Shown here in pieces: positions 39,387-49,380 of a DNA stretch of 64,000 bases (its first letter is position 1; every line of letters starts with the position of its first letter). The stretch covers positions 124,001 to 188,000 of the forward strand of contig NZ_JAGDFX010000006.1 in the NCBI RefSeq assembly GCF_017498065.1, in the 5' to 3' direction. Origin of the DNA: Oceanisphaera pacifica. Lineage in GTDB: Bacteria > Pseudomonadota > Gammaproteobacteria > Enterobacterales > Aeromonadaceae. The notes beneath the pieces are model-generated. The model had not been told where the DNA came from, did no database searches, and saw only the letters and a program-made list of their open reading frames with translations. The position numbers and the translations under genes are program-made.

Positions 39387-39698
39387 ATGGACACCATGAT
39401 GGAATTGGACATGCAAGCGATGGAGGCGAGTGCCACCAATGCAGTGAAACTGCTCAAGGCGCTGGCCAATGAGCGCAGATTATTTATTTTATGCCATTTA
39501 CTCGACAAAGAACTATCGGTAGGTGAAATGAACGAGCATTTGGGGTTAAGCCAATCAGCGCTATCTCAACATTTAGCATTACTGCGTAAAGATGGCTTTG
39601 TTCGTACACGAAAAGAAGCGCAAACCGTTTACTATTCACTAAAAAGCGATGAAGTGCGAGAAGTGATCGCATTGCTGCACAAACTTTACTGTAAATAA
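39387..39698 (+). CDS. hlyU: ArsR-family regulator, HlyU-like
   Basis: About 103 residues. Winged-helix ArsR/SmtB protein. The span SATNAVKLLKALANERR to LHKLYCK closely resembles Vibrio HlyU, including ELSVGEMNEHLGLSQSALSQHL (recognition helix) and TRKEAQTVYYSL. HlyU and relatives (BigR, YgaV) are redox or sulfide-responsive rather than metal sensors; the Cys in LFILCHLL and in the terminal LYCK sit where HlyU has its cysteines. The start is uncertain: ATG 39387 is used, with further ATGs at 39396, 39399 and 39411, and an earlier open TTG at 39357 overlapping nhaR. The symbol rests on similarity alone. Confidence 0.8.
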   Translation: MDTMMELDMQAMEASATNAVKLLKALANERRLFILCHLLDKELSVGEMNEHLGLSQSALSQHLALLRKDGFVRTRKEAQTVYYSLKSDEVREVIALLHKLYCK

Positions 39699-39751
39699 CA
39701 GTAAAAATGTGAGGAGTGAGGAGTGAAGGGGACTACTTGAAAATAGGCAAT

Positions 39752-39778
39752 AAAAAACCGGCGTTAAGCCGGTTTTTT
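39752..39778. terminator. Bidirectional terminator between the ArsR gene and rpsT
   Basis: 11-bp stem (39752-39762 with 39768-39778), 5-nt loop, A and T tracts on either side; serves both converging genes. Confidence 0.92.
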
Positions 39779-39800
39779 TACGCTTATAAAAAACTCTAAC

Positions 39801-40061
39801 TTACAGAGCTTTAATTTTAGCGTTAAGGCGGCTCTTATGACGAGCAGCTTTATTCTTATGGATCAGACCTTTAGTGGCCATACGATCCAGCAGAGGCTGT
39901 GCTTGGTTGAATGCAGCTTGTGCATTCTCTTTGTTGCCGGTAGCAATAGCTGCAATAACTTTTTTCATGTAAGTGCGAACCATTGAACGGCGGCTAGCAT
40001 TATGCTTACGGCGTTTCTCTGATTGAAGCGCGCGCTTCTTAGCAGACTTGATATTAGCCAA
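39801..40061 (-). CDS. rpsT: 30S ribosomal protein S20
   Basis: 86 residues, basic, from [18 protein letters not shown] to the C-terminal [19 protein letters not shown]. Primary 16S rRNA-binding protein. Divergent from murJ across about 200 bp. In E. coli it represses its own translation; no leader structure is obvious here. Confidence 0.98.
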   Translation of the reverse strand: MANIKSAKKRALQSEKRRKHNASRRSMVRTYMKKVIAAIATGNKENAQAAFNQAQPLLDRMATKGLIHKNKAARHKSRLNAKIKAL

Positions 40062-40258
40062 GGTAAAACTCCTAGAACTGTCTTAGCGAGTGTTAATAAA
40101 AGGCTGAGGAATATGCCCTTTTCACTGCTAAATGTCAATTAATTTGTGCAAATAAACACCGCCCTGTGGTCAGATACAGGGCCGAGGGTTAAACTGTCGT
40201 GCGGATTCTACCAGCATTCCCCTGCATACAGCAATTTTCTTAATAAGAGGTTTTCATT

Positions 40259-41818
40259 TTGAGCAAAGCATTACTGCGATCGGGCCTAGTTGTGTCCGCT
40301 ATGACCCTAATATCTCGGGTGCTCGGATTAGTGCGTGATGTCGTGATCGCCAACTTATTAGGAGCGGGTGCCTCGGCCGATGTGTTCTTCTTTGCGAATC
40401 GCATTCCCAACTTCTTACGCCGTTTATTTGCCGAAGGCGCTTTTAATCAAGCCTTCATCCCCGTAATGACAGAATACAAGCAAACCCGTAGCTTTAAGGA
40501 TACCCAAGACTTATTAGCGGCTGTATCGGGCACCCTAGGTCTGATAGTGACGCTGGTAACCTTAGTGGGTGTAGTGGGCTCAGGTGCGGTAACGGCCTTA
40601 TTCGGTATGGGGTGGTTTTTAGAGTGGGCGAACGATGGCCCCGAAGCCTATAAATTTGAGCTGGCCTCGTTATTACTTAAAATTACCTTTCCTTATTTGT
40701 GGTTTATTAGCTTTACCGCTATGGCGGGGGCCATTTTAAATACCTTTGGTAAATTTGCGGTCTCGTCCTTTACGCCGGTATTTCTCAACTTGGCGATCAT
40801 TGCAGCCGCACTTTGGATTTCGCCACGCCTTGCTGAGCCCGAGCTTGGGTTAGCAATAGGGGTATTTTTGGGTGGTTTACTGCAATTTTTATTTCAGTTT
40901 CCATTTTTATGGCGTTTGCGCATGTTGGTGCGTCCTCGTTGGGCCTGGCATCATCCGGGGGTAGTTAAAATACGCACACTTATGATACCGGCCTTGTTTG
41001 GGGTCTCGGTAAGTCAGGTCAACTTACTGTTTGATACTGTACTGGCGTCTTTTTTGGCTACCGGCTCCATTAGTTATTTATATTACTCCGATCGCCTGTT
41101 GGAGTTTCCGCTCGGGCTGTTTGGCATTGCCATTGCTACCGTCATTTTACCGGCCTTGTCCAGTCGTCATGTTGATCAGTCTAAAGAGGGCTTTGCTGCC
41201 ACCATGGATTGGGGAGTGCGCATGGTATTACTAATGGGCTTTCCGGCTATGGTGGGCTTAATTGTGCTCAGTGAACCCATGCTTAGGGTGTTGTTTATGC
41301 GCGGTGAATTTGGGGCAGAAGAAGTATTGGCTGCCAGTAAAAGTTTGATGGCCTATGGTGTGGGCTTACAAGCCTTTATGCTGATAAAGGTATTGGCACC
41401 CGGTTATTATGCGCGCCAAGATACCAAGACACCGGTACGCTTTGGTATTATCGCCATGGTGGCCAATATGGTGTTTAATGCCATGCTGATTTTCCCGCTA
41501 GGATACGTCGGTTTGGCCTTGGCTACGGCCATGTCGGGTATATTAAATGCAAGCTTGCTGGCATGGGGCTTAAGCCGTCGTGATGTTTACCAGCCGAGTC
41601 GTCAAACCTGGCTATTTGGCGCTAAAGTGTTCTTTGCCAGTGTGGGCATGGCGGCACTCTTGTGGTGGCTCTCCCCTTCGTTAACGGTGTGGGCCGAATG
41701 GGGCTTATTGAGCAGTAGCTTGCATTTATTTGGCTATATTGGTGCTGGTGCCCTGTGTTACGGTATTTTGTTAGTTATTAGTGGTGTGCGTATAAAGCAC
41801 TTTAAAAGCATCGAGTAG
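40259..41818 (+). CDS. murJ: Lipid II flippase MurJ
   Basis: 519 residues with about 14 membrane helices of the MOP/MviN exporter fold. Moves lipid II across the inner membrane for peptidoglycan synthesis. Signature RVLGLVRDVVIANLLGAG, the NRIPNFLRRLFAEGAFNQAF block with the essential arginines, and the YYSDRLLEFPLGLFGIAIAT segment are present. TTG start at 40259 with AGAGG upstream. Leads into ribF 66 nt downstream. Confidence 0.96.
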   Translation: MSKALLRSGLVVSAMTLISRVLGLVRDVVIANLLGAGASADVFFFANRIPNFLRRLFAEGAFNQAFIPVMTEYKQTRSFKDTQDLLAAVSGTLGLIVTLVTLVGVVGSGAVTALFGMGWFLEWANDGPEAYKFELASLLLKITFPYLWFISFTAMAGAILNTFGKFAVSSFTPVFLNLAIIAAALWISPRLAEPELGLAIGVFLGGLLQFLFQFPFLWRLRMLVRPRWAWHHPGVVKIRTLMIPALFGVSVSQVNLLFDTVLASFLATGSISYLYYSDRLLEFPLGLFGIAIATVILPALSSRHVDQSKEGFAATMDWGVRMVLLMGFPAMVGLIVLSEPMLRVLFMRGEFGAEEVLAASKSLMAYGVGLQAFMLIKVLAPGYYARQDTKTPVRFGIIAMVANMVFNAMLIFPLGYVGLALATAMSGILNASLLAWGLSRRDVYQPSRQTWLFGAKVFFASVGMAALLWWLSPSLTVWAEWGLLSSSLHLFGYIGAGALCYGILLVISGVRIKHFKSIE

Positions 41819-41884
41819 GGCTGATCCTAACGGCCAGCTGGGTTATAATCCGCTCATTTACAGCTAAGGTCAGTCACGGAATCT

Positions 41885-42832
41885 ATGGAGCTTATACGCG
41901 GCATTCACAATATTAAGCCATGGCATAGTGGCTGTGTGCTGACCATTGGTAATTTTGATGGCGTGCACTTAGGGCACCAATCGGTATTGCGCCGCCTTAT
42001 TGAGCAAGCTCGCAGGCTGAATGTACCGGCTTGCGTGATGATCTTTGAGCCCCAGCCCAGAGAGTTGTTTACGGGCAATGACGCCCCACCGCGTTTAACT
42101 CGACTGCGTGAAAAATACCAGCAGTTGGCACGCCTTGGCATCGATCGTTTACTGTGTGTGCGCTTTAACGAAGCCTTTGCGGCACAAAGCCCTGATCATT
42201 TTATTCGCGATCTTTTGGTGGATAAACTTGGAGTGCGGTTTTTGGTGGTCGGCGATGATTTTCGCTTTGGCCAGCACAGAGGCGGCAATTTTGAGTTACT
42301 CACTCGTGCAGGGCAGCGCTTTGATTTTGAGGTGGTGAGCACCCAAAGTTGGTGCATGAACCGCCAACGAGTCAGCAGCACCTTGATCCGTGATGCCATG
42401 GTCAACGATGAGCTCACCAGAGCCGCTGCCATGCTCGGGCGCCCTTTTAGCTTATGTGGCCGAGTGGCTCACGGTGCCAAGCTGGGCCGCACCATAGGTT
42501 TTCCGACGGCAAACGTGGCGCTAAAACGTCAAGTCAGCCCTGTATCGGGCGTGTATGCTGTTGAGCTCTGCCTAGATGGGCAGCGCTACCCAGGGGTGGC
42601 TAATATCGGTAATAAACCTACCGTCAATGGCACCCAAGCTTTATTAGAAGTTCACTTGTTTGATTTTTCCGGTGATATATACGGCAAACAGGTGGAAGTT
42701 GAGCTTCGCCATAAACTGCGAAGCGAACAAAAATTCGCATCCTTTGAGCTGTTAAAGGAGCAAATTCAACGCGATGCCGCCACTGCCCGCCACTGGTTTG
42801 GGTTAGCGGTATCAGAACCGAACGGAATGTAG
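41885..42832 (+). CDS. ribF: Bifunctional riboflavin kinase / FAD synthetase
   Basis: 315 residues (E. coli 313). The N-terminal adenylyltransferase domain has [11 protein letters not shown] and STLIRDAMV; the C-terminal flavokinase domain has [18 protein letters not shown] and [11 protein letters not shown]. Makes FMN and FAD from riboflavin. Five bases before ileS, conserved order murJ-ribF-ileS-lspA. Confidence 0.97.
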   Translation: MELIRGIHNIKPWHSGCVLTIGNFDGVHLGHQSVLRRLIEQARRLNVPACVMIFEPQPRELFTGNDAPPRLTRLREKYQQLARLGIDRLLCVRFNEAFAAQSPDHFIRDLLVDKLGVRFLVVGDDFRFGQHRGGNFELLTRAGQRFDFEVVSTQSWCMNRQRVSSTLIRDAMVNDELTRAAAMLGRPFSLCGRVAHGAKLGRTIGFPTANVALKRQVSPVSGVYAVELCLDGQRYPGVANIGNKPTVNGTQALLEVHLFDFSGDIYGKQVEVELRHKLRSEQKFASFELLKEQIQRDAATARHWFGLAVSEPNGM

Positions 42833-42837
42833 GACCC

Positions 42838-45657
42838 ATGACCGATTATAAAAATACCCTGAATTTGCCTGAAACGGAGTTTCCGATGCGCGGTAATCTG
42901 GCCAAACGTGAGCCAGAAATGTTAGCCCGCTGGATGGAGCAAGACTTATACGGCGCTGTGCGTCAGGCTAAAGCCGGTAAAAAGCCGTTTATCTTGCACG
43001 ATGGCCCTCCTTACGCCAATGGCAGCATTCATATTGGTCACTCGGTAAATAAGATCTTAAAAGACGTGATCGTCAAGTCTAAAGGCTTATTAGGATACGA
43101 CTCTCCCTACATTCCCGGTTGGGACTGTCACGGCTTGCCGATTGAATTAAAAGTAGAAGCAAAAGTCGGCAAGCCTGGTGTTAAAGTCTCGGCGGCTGAG
43201 TTTCGCCAAGCCTGTCGTGCTTATGCGCAAACTCAAATTGAGGCGCAAAAAACCGATTTTGTTCGCCTAGGTGTGTTAGCTGATTGGGATAATCCTTATC
43301 TGACCATGGACTTTGGCACCGAAGCCAACATTATTCGTACCCTAGGTAAAATTATCGATAAAGGTCACTTGCACAAAGGCTCAAAGCCGGTGCATTGGTG
43401 TACCGATTGTGGGTCTGCCTTAGCCGAAGCGGAAGTTGAGCATGAAGACAAGCGCTCTCCTGCCATTGATGTGCGTTTTAAGGCGATGGATGCCACCGAG
43501 GTGGCAGCCAGCTTTGATTGTGCCGATGGCCATACCGGACACGGACCCATGTCTGTGGTTATTTGGACCACCACACCTTGGACCTTGCCGGCTAACCGCG
43601 CCGTGGCGCTACATGGCGAGCTTAGCTATGCGCTGGTGCAAGTGGAAGGTGAGCAGCCTGAGCGTTTAATTGTCGCGGCAGATCTTGTTACCGAGGTGAT
43701 GGATCGCGCTGGCATTACTCAATACCACAACTTAGGCTACTGTGACGGTGCCAAACTTGAGCTAAAGCGTTTTCAGCATCCGTTTTACAGCTTCGACGTA
43801 CCGGTTGTATTGGGTGAGCACGTGACCACAGATTCAGGCACGGGTGCTGTGCATACTGCCCCTGGCCACGGTCAAGAAGACTTTGTGGTGGGCCAACAAT
43901 ATGGCTTAGAAGTGGCCAACCCTGTGGGCGGCAATGGGGTATATTTACCCGATACCGAGTTATTTGCCGGTCAGCATGTGTTTAAAGCCAACGATGCCGT
44001 GGTTGAAACATTAAAAGAGCATGGCGCACTGTTACATCATCACGCCATTATGCACTCCTATCCGCATTGCTGGCGCCATAAAACGCCGATTATTTTCCGT
44101 GCAACGCCACAATGGTTTATTAGCATGGAACAAGGCGGCTTGCGTGATAAAGCATTAGCCGAAATTAAAAAGGTACAGTGGGTGCCAGAGTGGGGTGAAA
44201 ATCGCATTCAGGCCATGGTTGAAAACCGCCCAGACTGGTGTATATCACGCCAGCGTACTTGGGGTGTGCCCATTGCCTTATTTGTACATAAAGAGACACA
44301 AGAGCTGCACCCTAGAGCCACTGAGTTAATGGAAGAAGTGGCCAAGCGCGTAGAGGTGGCGGGCATTCAAGCGTGGTGGGATCTGGACCCTGCAGAGCTT
44401 TTGGGTGATGAAGCGGCTCAGTACGATAAAGTATTGGATACCTTAGATGTGTGGTTTGACTCAGGCTCTACGTTTGCATCTGTAGTGGATGAACGTGGTG
44501 AGTTTAAAGGCCACAATGCTGATATGTACCTAGAAGGGTCAGATCAGCACCGAGGTTGGTTTATGTCATCGCTGATGATCTCTACCGCCATTAACGATCA
44601 CGCCCCTTATCGCCAAGTTTTAACCCATGGTTTTACCGTAGACGGTAATGGGCGCAAAATGTCAAAGTCTGTGGGTAATGTGGTGAGTCCGCAGCAGGTG
44701 ATGAACAAACTAGGCGCCGATATTTTGCGCTTATGGGTGGCCAGCACTGACTATACCGGCGAAATGACGGTATCAGATGAAATTTTAAAACGCAGTGCTG
44801 ATGCCTATCGCCGTATTCGTAATACCGCGCGCTTCTTGCTGGCAAACCTCAATGGCTTTAATCCGGCAACCGATATGGTTGCCCCCGAGGAGATGATCAC
44901 CATAGATCGTTGGGCTGTGGGCCGTGCACAAGCTATTCAGCAAGAAATTACTCAAGCGTATGATGAGTATAACTTCCATTTAGTGACGCAAAAGCTAATG
45001 CAGTTCTGCTCCATCGAGATGGGCTCTTTCTATCTGGATGTAATTAAAGACCGTCAATACACAGCCAAAGCCGACGGCCTAGCCAGACGCTCTTGCCAAA
45101 CGGCCTTGTATCATATTGCCGAAGCCTTAGTACGCTGGATGGCGCCTATTATGAGCTTTACCGCGGATGAAATTTGGAACTCCTTACCCGGTGAGCGCGC
45201 ACAGTTTGTATTTACTGAAGAGTTCTATGAGGGCTTATTTGGTCTGGCCGAAGGTGAACAACTCAATGATAGTTACTGGGCTGAGTTACTTAATGTACGC
45301 CAAGCGGTAAACAAGGCGTTAGAGCTGGCACGTAAAGACAAAGTCATTGGTGCGGGCCTTGAAGCGAGCATTACTTTGTTTGTGGAAGAATCATTAGCGA
45401 CTAAGCTTGCCTTACTTGGCGATGAGTTGCGTTTTGTGTTACTGACTTCTAGCGTACAAATAGAGCCTTTGGCTAATGCCGGTGACGCCACCGATACCGA
45501 GCTTGATGGCTTGAAAATTCGCGTTGCGAAAAGTGAAGCCGAAAAATGCAGCCGTTGCTGGCACCATGTTGCTGATGTGAGTACTGAGCAAGCGGGTATT
45601 TGTGGCCGTTGTGTGACCAATATTTCAGGAGACGGTGAAGTCCGTCAGTTTGCTTAA
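42838..45657 (+). CDS. ileS: Isoleucyl-tRNA synthetase
   Basis: 939 residues (E. coli 938). Class I synthetase with editing domain. HIGH motif [14 protein letters not shown] (about 57-70), KMSKS motif [10 protein letters not shown] near 604, and a C-terminal zinc site formed by CSRCWHH and GICGRCV. This is the bacterial (mupirocin-sensitive) type by architecture. Stop overlaps the lspA start by one base. Confidence 0.98.
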   Translation: MTDYKNTLNLPETEFPMRGNLAKREPEMLARWMEQDLYGAVRQAKAGKKPFILHDGPPYANGSIHIGHSVNKILKDVIVKSKGLLGYDSPYIPGWDCHGLPIELKVEAKVGKPGVKVSAAEFRQACRAYAQTQIEAQKTDFVRLGVLADWDNPYLTMDFGTEANIIRTLGKIIDKGHLHKGSKPVHWCTDCGSALAEAEVEHEDKRSPAIDVRFKAMDATEVAASFDCADGHTGHGPMSVVIWTTTPWTLPANRAVALHGELSYALVQVEGEQPERLIVAADLVTEVMDRAGITQYHNLGYCDGAKLELKRFQHPFYSFDVPVVLGEHVTTDSGTGAVHTAPGHGQEDFVVGQQYGLEVANPVGGNGVYLPDTELFAGQHVFKANDAVVETLKEHGALLHHHAIMHSYPHCWRHKTPIIFRATPQWFISMEQGGLRDKALAEIKKVQWVPEWGENRIQAMVENRPDWCISRQRTWGVPIALFVHKETQELHPRATELMEEVAKRVEVAGIQAWWDLDPAELLGDEAAQYDKVLDTLDVWFDSGSTFASVVDERGEFKGHNADMYLEGSDQHRGWFMSSLMISTAINDHAPYRQVLTHGFTVDGNGRKMSKSVGNVVSPQQVMNKLGADILRLWVASTDYTGEMTVSDEILKRSADAYRRIRNTARFLLANLNGFNPATDMVAPEEMITIDRWAVGRAQAIQQEITQAYDEYNFHLVTQKLMQFCSIEMGSFYLDVIKDRQYTAKADGLARRSCQTALYHIAEALVRWMAPIMSFTADEIWNSLPGERAQFVFTEEFYEGLFGLAEGEQLNDSYWAELLNVRQAVNKALELARKDKVIGAGLEASITLFVEESLATKLALLGDELRFVLLTSSVQIEPLANAGDATDTELDGLKIRVAKSEAEKCSRCWHHVADVSTEQAGICGRCVTNISGDGEVRQFA

Positions 45658-46148
45658 TGGCTAGCTTTAAAGAAACCGGTTTGCGCTGGTGGTGGTTAGC
45701 CATTGTGGCTATTGTGGTCGATCAGGTCAGTAAATGGCTAACGGTTGCTAACCTAGACTATGGTTATCCTGGGGTGGAGATCACCCCGTTTTTTAACTTA
45801 GTACATGTGTATAACCCAGGCGCTGCGTTTAGCTTTTTAGCGGATCAAGGGGGCTGGCAGCGTTGGTTTTTTGCCGGTTTAGCAACCGCCGTTACCCTGC
45901 TACTGAGTGTTTGGATGGCCAAGTTGCCTAAAGCCGCTCGTTGGTTACCCGCCGCCTATGCCTTGGTGATTGGTGGCGCCATCGGTAATGTGATTGACCG
46001 CTTAGTGCTAGGGCATGTGGTCGATTTTTTAGATTTTTATGTTAATAACTGGCATTGGCCGGCCTTTAATCTTGCCGATAGCTTTATTTTTATAGGTGCT
46101 GTCATGATTATTATCGACAGTTTTAAAAAGGATAACTCTCATGACTAA
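45657..46148 (+). CDS. lspA: Lipoprotein signal peptidase (signal peptidase II)
   Basis: 163 residues, four membrane helices. Aspartyl protease that cleaves diacylated prolipoproteins before Cys. Catalytic aspartates are in GGAIGNVIDRL and FNLADSFIFIG; DQVSKW at the N-terminus and the NPGAAFSFL loop are conserved. Coupled to ileS (TAATG) and overlapping fkpB by 8 nt. Confidence 0.97.
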   Translation: MASFKETGLRWWWLAIVAIVVDQVSKWLTVANLDYGYPGVEITPFFNLVHVYNPGAAFSFLADQGGWQRWFFAGLATAVTLLLSVWMAKLPKAARWLPAAYALVIGGAIGNVIDRLVLGHVVDFLDFYVNNWHWPAFNLADSFIFIGAVMIIIDSFKKDNSHD

Positions 46149-46608
46149 GCAAATAGGTGCACAAAGTGAAGTGGTCTTTCATTTTACCATTAAGCTTGAA
46201 GATGGCTCTGTTGCCGATAGCACACAGTTACAAGGCAAGCCGGCTAAGCTAATTATGGGCGATGGCAGTTTAACGCCAACCTTTGAAGCCTGTTTATTAG
46301 GCTTAAAAGAGGGCGATAGCCATAGCTTTGACTTAGGGCCCGATGACGCCTTTGGCCCAGTAAACCCTAATAACATCCATTATATGGACAGAAGTAAGTT
46401 TGCTGGTGATATGACCTTAGAAGAAGGGGCCATCGTTGCCTTTACCCAACCTAACGGTGCAGAAATTCCGGGCATAGTGCGCAATATTGCCGGTGACTCT
46501 GTAACGGTAGATTTTAATCACCCCTTGGCAGGACATGGCGTGACCTTTGAGGTGGAAATATTGACGGTTGACTCTGCTGCTAGTACACCAGAGTCGGTGA
46601 CAAATTAA
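46141..46608 (+). CDS. fkpB: FKBP-type peptidyl-prolyl isomerase, SlpA-like
   Basis: 155 residues. Cytoplasmic FKBP with an inserted flap (IF) chaperone domain (about 70-125). Seen: [38 protein letters not shown] and the NPLAGH-like [15 protein letters not shown] strand. In E. coli the gene is fkpB (slpA), in the same place between lspA and ispH. Confidence 0.95.
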   Translation: MTKQIGAQSEVVFHFTIKLEDGSVADSTQLQGKPAKLIMGDGSLTPTFEACLLGLKEGDSHSFDLGPDDAFGPVNPNNIHYMDRSKFAGDMTLEEGAIVAFTQPNGAEIPGIVRNIAGDSVTVDFNHPLAGHGVTFEVEILTVDSAASTPESVTN

Positions 46609-46618
46609 GGAGCCTGAT

Positions 46619-47563
46619 GTGGATATTTTACTTGCCAACCCCCGTGGTTTTTGTGCCGGCGTTGATCGTGCTATCAGCATAGTGCAAAGTGCGTTAGAAA
46701 AATTTGAAGCGCCGATTTATGTCCGTCACGAAGTGGTGCATAACCGCTATGTGGTAAATAAACTCAAAAATGCTGGGGCGGTATTTGTAGAAGAACTCGA
46801 TCAGGTGCCCGACGATAATATTGTTATCTTCTCGGCGCACGGTGTGTCTAAAGCAGTGCGTGAAGAAGCAAAAAACCGAGGGCTAAAAGTTTTTGATGCC
46901 ACCTGCCCCTTAGTTACTAAGGTTCATATGGAAGTGCATCGCGCCAGCAAAAAAAATATCGAGACCATACTGATTGGCCACGCAGGCCACCCAGAGGTTG
47001 AAGGTACTATGGGCCAATATGAAAGTGCCACCGGTGGCATGTATTTGGTAGAAAACCCAGCCGATGTCGCGACTTTGCAGGTCAATAATCCCGATAACCT
47101 GACCTTTGTCACGCAAACTACACTGAGTGTTGATGAAACCTCCGATGTGATTGATGCTTTACGTGAGCGCTTTCCGGCTATTGTTGGCCCACGCAAAGAC
47201 GACATTTGCTATGCCACACAAAACCGCCAAGACGCGGTGCGCGAGTTGGCAGCTAAAGTGGATGTGATGTTAGTGGTGGGCTCTAAAAACTCTTCTAATT
47301 CAAATCGCTTACGGGAGCTGGCAGAAAAAATCGGCACGCGTGCTTATTTAATCGATTGTGTCGAAATGATTGATGCTAGCTGGTTACAAGGTGTCGAACG
47401 GGTGGCGGTGACGGCCGGAGCCTCAGCCCCTGAAATACTCGTGCAAGAGGTGATTAACCATCTTAAGTCCCTCGGCGGCAAGACGGTTATTGAACACCCC
47501 GGGCGTGAAGAAAATATCGTATTTGAAGTACCTGCCGAGCTAAAAGTAAAGCAAGTGTCTTAA
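46619..47563 (+). CDS. ispH: 4-hydroxy-3-methylbut-2-enyl diphosphate reductase
   Basis: 314 residues. Last step of the MEP isoprenoid pathway, giving IPP and DMAPP; needs a [4Fe-4S] cluster. The three ligand cysteines lie in [12 protein letters not shown] (Cys12), DATCPLVTK and [34 protein letters not shown] and SSNSNRL are intact. GTG start at 46619 with AAGGAG 7 nt upstream. Confidence 0.97.
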   Translation: MDILLANPRGFCAGVDRAISIVQSALEKFEAPIYVRHEVVHNRYVVNKLKNAGAVFVEELDQVPDDNIVIFSAHGVSKAVREEAKNRGLKVFDATCPLVTKVHMEVHRASKKNIETILIGHAGHPEVEGTMGQYESATGGMYLVENPADVATLQVNNPDNLTFVTQTTLSVDETSDVIDALRERFPAIVGPRKDDICYATQNRQDAVRELAAKVDVMLVVGSKNSSNSNRLRELAEKIGTRAYLIDCVEMIDASWLQGVERVAVTAGASAPEILVQEVINHLKSLGGKTVIEHPGREENIVFEVPAELKVKQVS

Positions 47564-47574
47564 AAACAGATACC

Positions 47575-47665
47575 AGCTGTACGCTATACGCCGACCGCGG
47601 TACGAAAACATCAAAACCGCTGTTTTTGTTTAACGTAAGGCGCACAGCGTAAAACGTACAGCGCT
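47575..47665 (+). repeat. Heptad array 3' of ispH
   Basis: Units of 7 nt (AGCTGTA, CGCTATA, CGCCGAC, CGCGGTA, CGAAAAC) run from 12 nt after the stop to 47609. A second run (AGGCGCA, CAGCGTA, AAACGTA, CAGCGCT) covers 47638-47665. The halves are partly complementary. Confidence 0.55.
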
Positions 47666-47699
47666 GTTTTCGCCGCGCCCAGCTTAAAGAAAGATCCTA

Positions 47700-47730
47700 A
47701 ACAGCGCCCTATATAGGCGCTGTTTTTTTA
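47700..47730. terminator. Terminator between ispH and pilE
   Basis: 9-10 bp stem around 47700-47708 and 47716-47724, loop CTATATA, followed by seven T. Probably ends the ileS-ispH operon. Confidence 0.85.
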
Positions 47731-47732
47731 TG

Positions 47733-47754
47733 CTCGGCGCTTGGTGCTGGGCGC
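47733..47754 (-). repeat. Minus-strand heptads 3' of pilE
   Basis: Read on the minus strand, AGCGCCC, AGCACCA and AGCGCCG follow the pilE stop after 6 nt. The AGC phase is on the coding strand of the minus-strand gene. Confidence 0.6.
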
Positions 47755-47760
47755 TAATGA

Positions 47761-48156
47761 TCACCAACACTCAACTGGGGTTTTGGTGTTGTTGCTGTCT
47801 AGGCTTAGGGTGTGACAGGCGGTGTTGCCGGCTTTATCTTGATATTGGGCTGAGGTTTGTTTAGCACTGGCAGTTAGCCTGTATTGATGGGCACTTGCGT
47901 TACTGACCGTAAATACATAATGTTGATGAGTCGGTAAAAAATGCGCACTTGCCTCCGTTTGACTGGCATAAGACGCATGAGTGACCCGCCACTTCTCCTG
48001 TTGTAGCTGCAGAGCATACAGCGTTTGCATGGCTGCCATGCGCTTACTCTTAACTAAATAATGAGACAAGCTGGGGTAGGCCACCAAGGCTAATATGGCC
48101 ACAATGGCCATGGCGATTAATAACTCGATCAGAGAAAACCCCCGTATTCTTTTCAT
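47761..48156 (-). CDS. pilE: Type IV minor pilin, PilE-like
   Basis: 131 residues. Class III leader MKRIRG with cleavage before Phe (RG-FSLIELLIAM), Glu5 present, hydrophobic alpha-1 helix, then a short beta domain with a CxW-type C-terminus and two cysteines (Cys114, Cys130 by count) that could form the D-loop disulfide. Divergent from the fimT-pilW-pilX-pilV genes across about 90 bp. A minor pilin of the PilE/ComP-like class; not the major subunit by length or context. Confidence 0.85.
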   Translation of the reverse strand: MKRIRGFSLIELLIAMAIVAILALVAYPSLSHYLVKSKRMAAMQTLYALQLQQEKWRVTHASYASQTEASAHFLPTHQHYVFTVSNASAHQYRLTASAKQTSAQYQDKAGNTACHTLSLDSNNTKTPVECW

Positions 48157-48242
48157 GGCTTTACCTTGTTGAATGTGCGGCTATAGACCAAGCTTAGCTG
48201 TAATCAAGGATTGTGCAGACCTTAAGTCTGTAAGGAGCCTGA

Positions 48243-48746
48243 ATGGAGATTGGGCAGCGAGGACTGACGCTTATCGAGTTGAGCATCGGGATTGCCGTGG
48301 TGGCCATTCTTTTGTCGTTGGCTGTGCCTCGTTTTCAACGTTTAGCCCAAAAAAACAGTGTCCGCAGCGCCGGCATGGCGCTTTATAGCGATCTTCAGCT
48401 AGCCCGCAGTGAAGCCATTAAGCGCAACCAAGATATTACCGTCTGCTTTAGTGGTTCGGGCACGGCTACGTGGAGCTATCAGATTAAGGTGTTGGCTCAA
48501 CCATCAGATTGCAGCTCCAATATGCTGCACCTTATTCGTGCTATGGATCATAATGATGCCTCCAGCTTAAACTTTAGCGCCTCTTATGCCCGTGACTACC
48601 TTATTTTTAAACCCAGAAGAAGCAGCTTAGTCGCCGGTAATATCACCCTCACTGAACAGGGGCAAAGCATTACCGTTAAAACTTGGAATAACGGCATTAT
48701 TCGAACCTGCTCTAGTAGCAAATTGTCGGGGGTGCCCAAATGCTAA
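48243..48746 (+). CDS. fimT: Type IV minor pilin, FimT/FimU (GspH) family
   Basis: 167 residues. Leader MEIGQRG with cleavage before LTLIELSIG (Leu1, Glu5). The GspH/FimT pattern shows in RSAGMALYSDLQLARSEAIKRNQ, and the C-terminus holds a cysteine pair (RTCSSSKLSGVPKC). Predicted pilus-tip or priming subunit; in several naturally competent bacteria FimT binds DNA, so a role in uptake is possible. Overlaps pilW by 7 nt. Confidence 0.88.
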   Translation: MEIGQRGLTLIELSIGIAVVAILLSLAVPRFQRLAQKNSVRSAGMALYSDLQLARSEAIKRNQDITVCFSGSGTATWSYQIKVLAQPSDCSSNMLHLIRAMDHNDASSLNFSASYARDYLIFKPRRSSLVAGNITLTEQGQSITVKTWNNGIIRTCSSSKLSGVPKC

Positions 48747-49378
48747 TGCGTGCTGCTGGATTTTCGCTAGTGGAGTTATTAGTCGCCATGGTGGCTGGGT
48801 TACTGGTGTTGGCGGGAGCCTTGTCATTGTTTACTAGCGTGCTGGCCGCCGGTAGTACTAACTTGGTGTTATCGCGCCTTAATTTAGAGGTGCAAGCTGT
48901 GGCTGATGTGATTGCTCGAGATCTACAAAAAGCCGGCTATCACCCTAATGCCGTTACCGAAATGGCATTAAAGAGTCCCCAGAGCACGGATCCTGCCGAG
49001 CATTATATCTTTGCTGCGGCCGATGATATTTATAGCGCATCAAATCTGCATTGTATTCGAGTTAAATTTTGGGATGCGACGGCTCCTTTGGGAAAAGAGC
49101 CCAAGGTACATCTTTATGGCTATAGCCGTCGCTCACAAAAAGTCACTTTATATACCAAGCTGAGTGCCAATAGCTCGGATCCATTAAAAGATCACTGTGG
49201 CCGTGGCGCTCAACTCATCTCTAGTGCAGAAGTCCACGTAAAACAGCTATTGTTTACCCCCATCATGTATGCTGATGCAACCAGTATAAAAATGACCATT
49301 ACCGCAGCTCATGCCCAACAGCCGCAGTTTCCCATAACAATAACGCGCTATGTTCACCTTAGAAATGGTGGGCGCTGA
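48740..49378 (+). CDS. pilW: Type IV minor pilin PilW
   Basis: 212 residues. Leader MLMRAAG, then FSLVELLVAMVAG with Glu5, long hydrophobic helix, VIARDLQKAGYH (the PilW-type landmark) and a beta-rich C-terminal domain. Would form part of the priming complex with PilV, PilX and FimU. Confidence 0.88.
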   Translation: MLMRAAGFSLVELLVAMVAGLLVLAGALSLFTSVLAAGSTNLVLSRLNLEVQAVADVIARDLQKAGYHPNAVTEMALKSPQSTDPAEHYIFAAADDIYSASNLHCIRVKFWDATAPLGKEPKVHLYGYSRRSQKVTLYTKLSANSSDPLKDHCGRGAQLISSAEVHVKQLLFTPIMYADATSIKMTITAAHAQQPQFPITITRYVHLRNGGR

Positions 49379-49380
49379 CA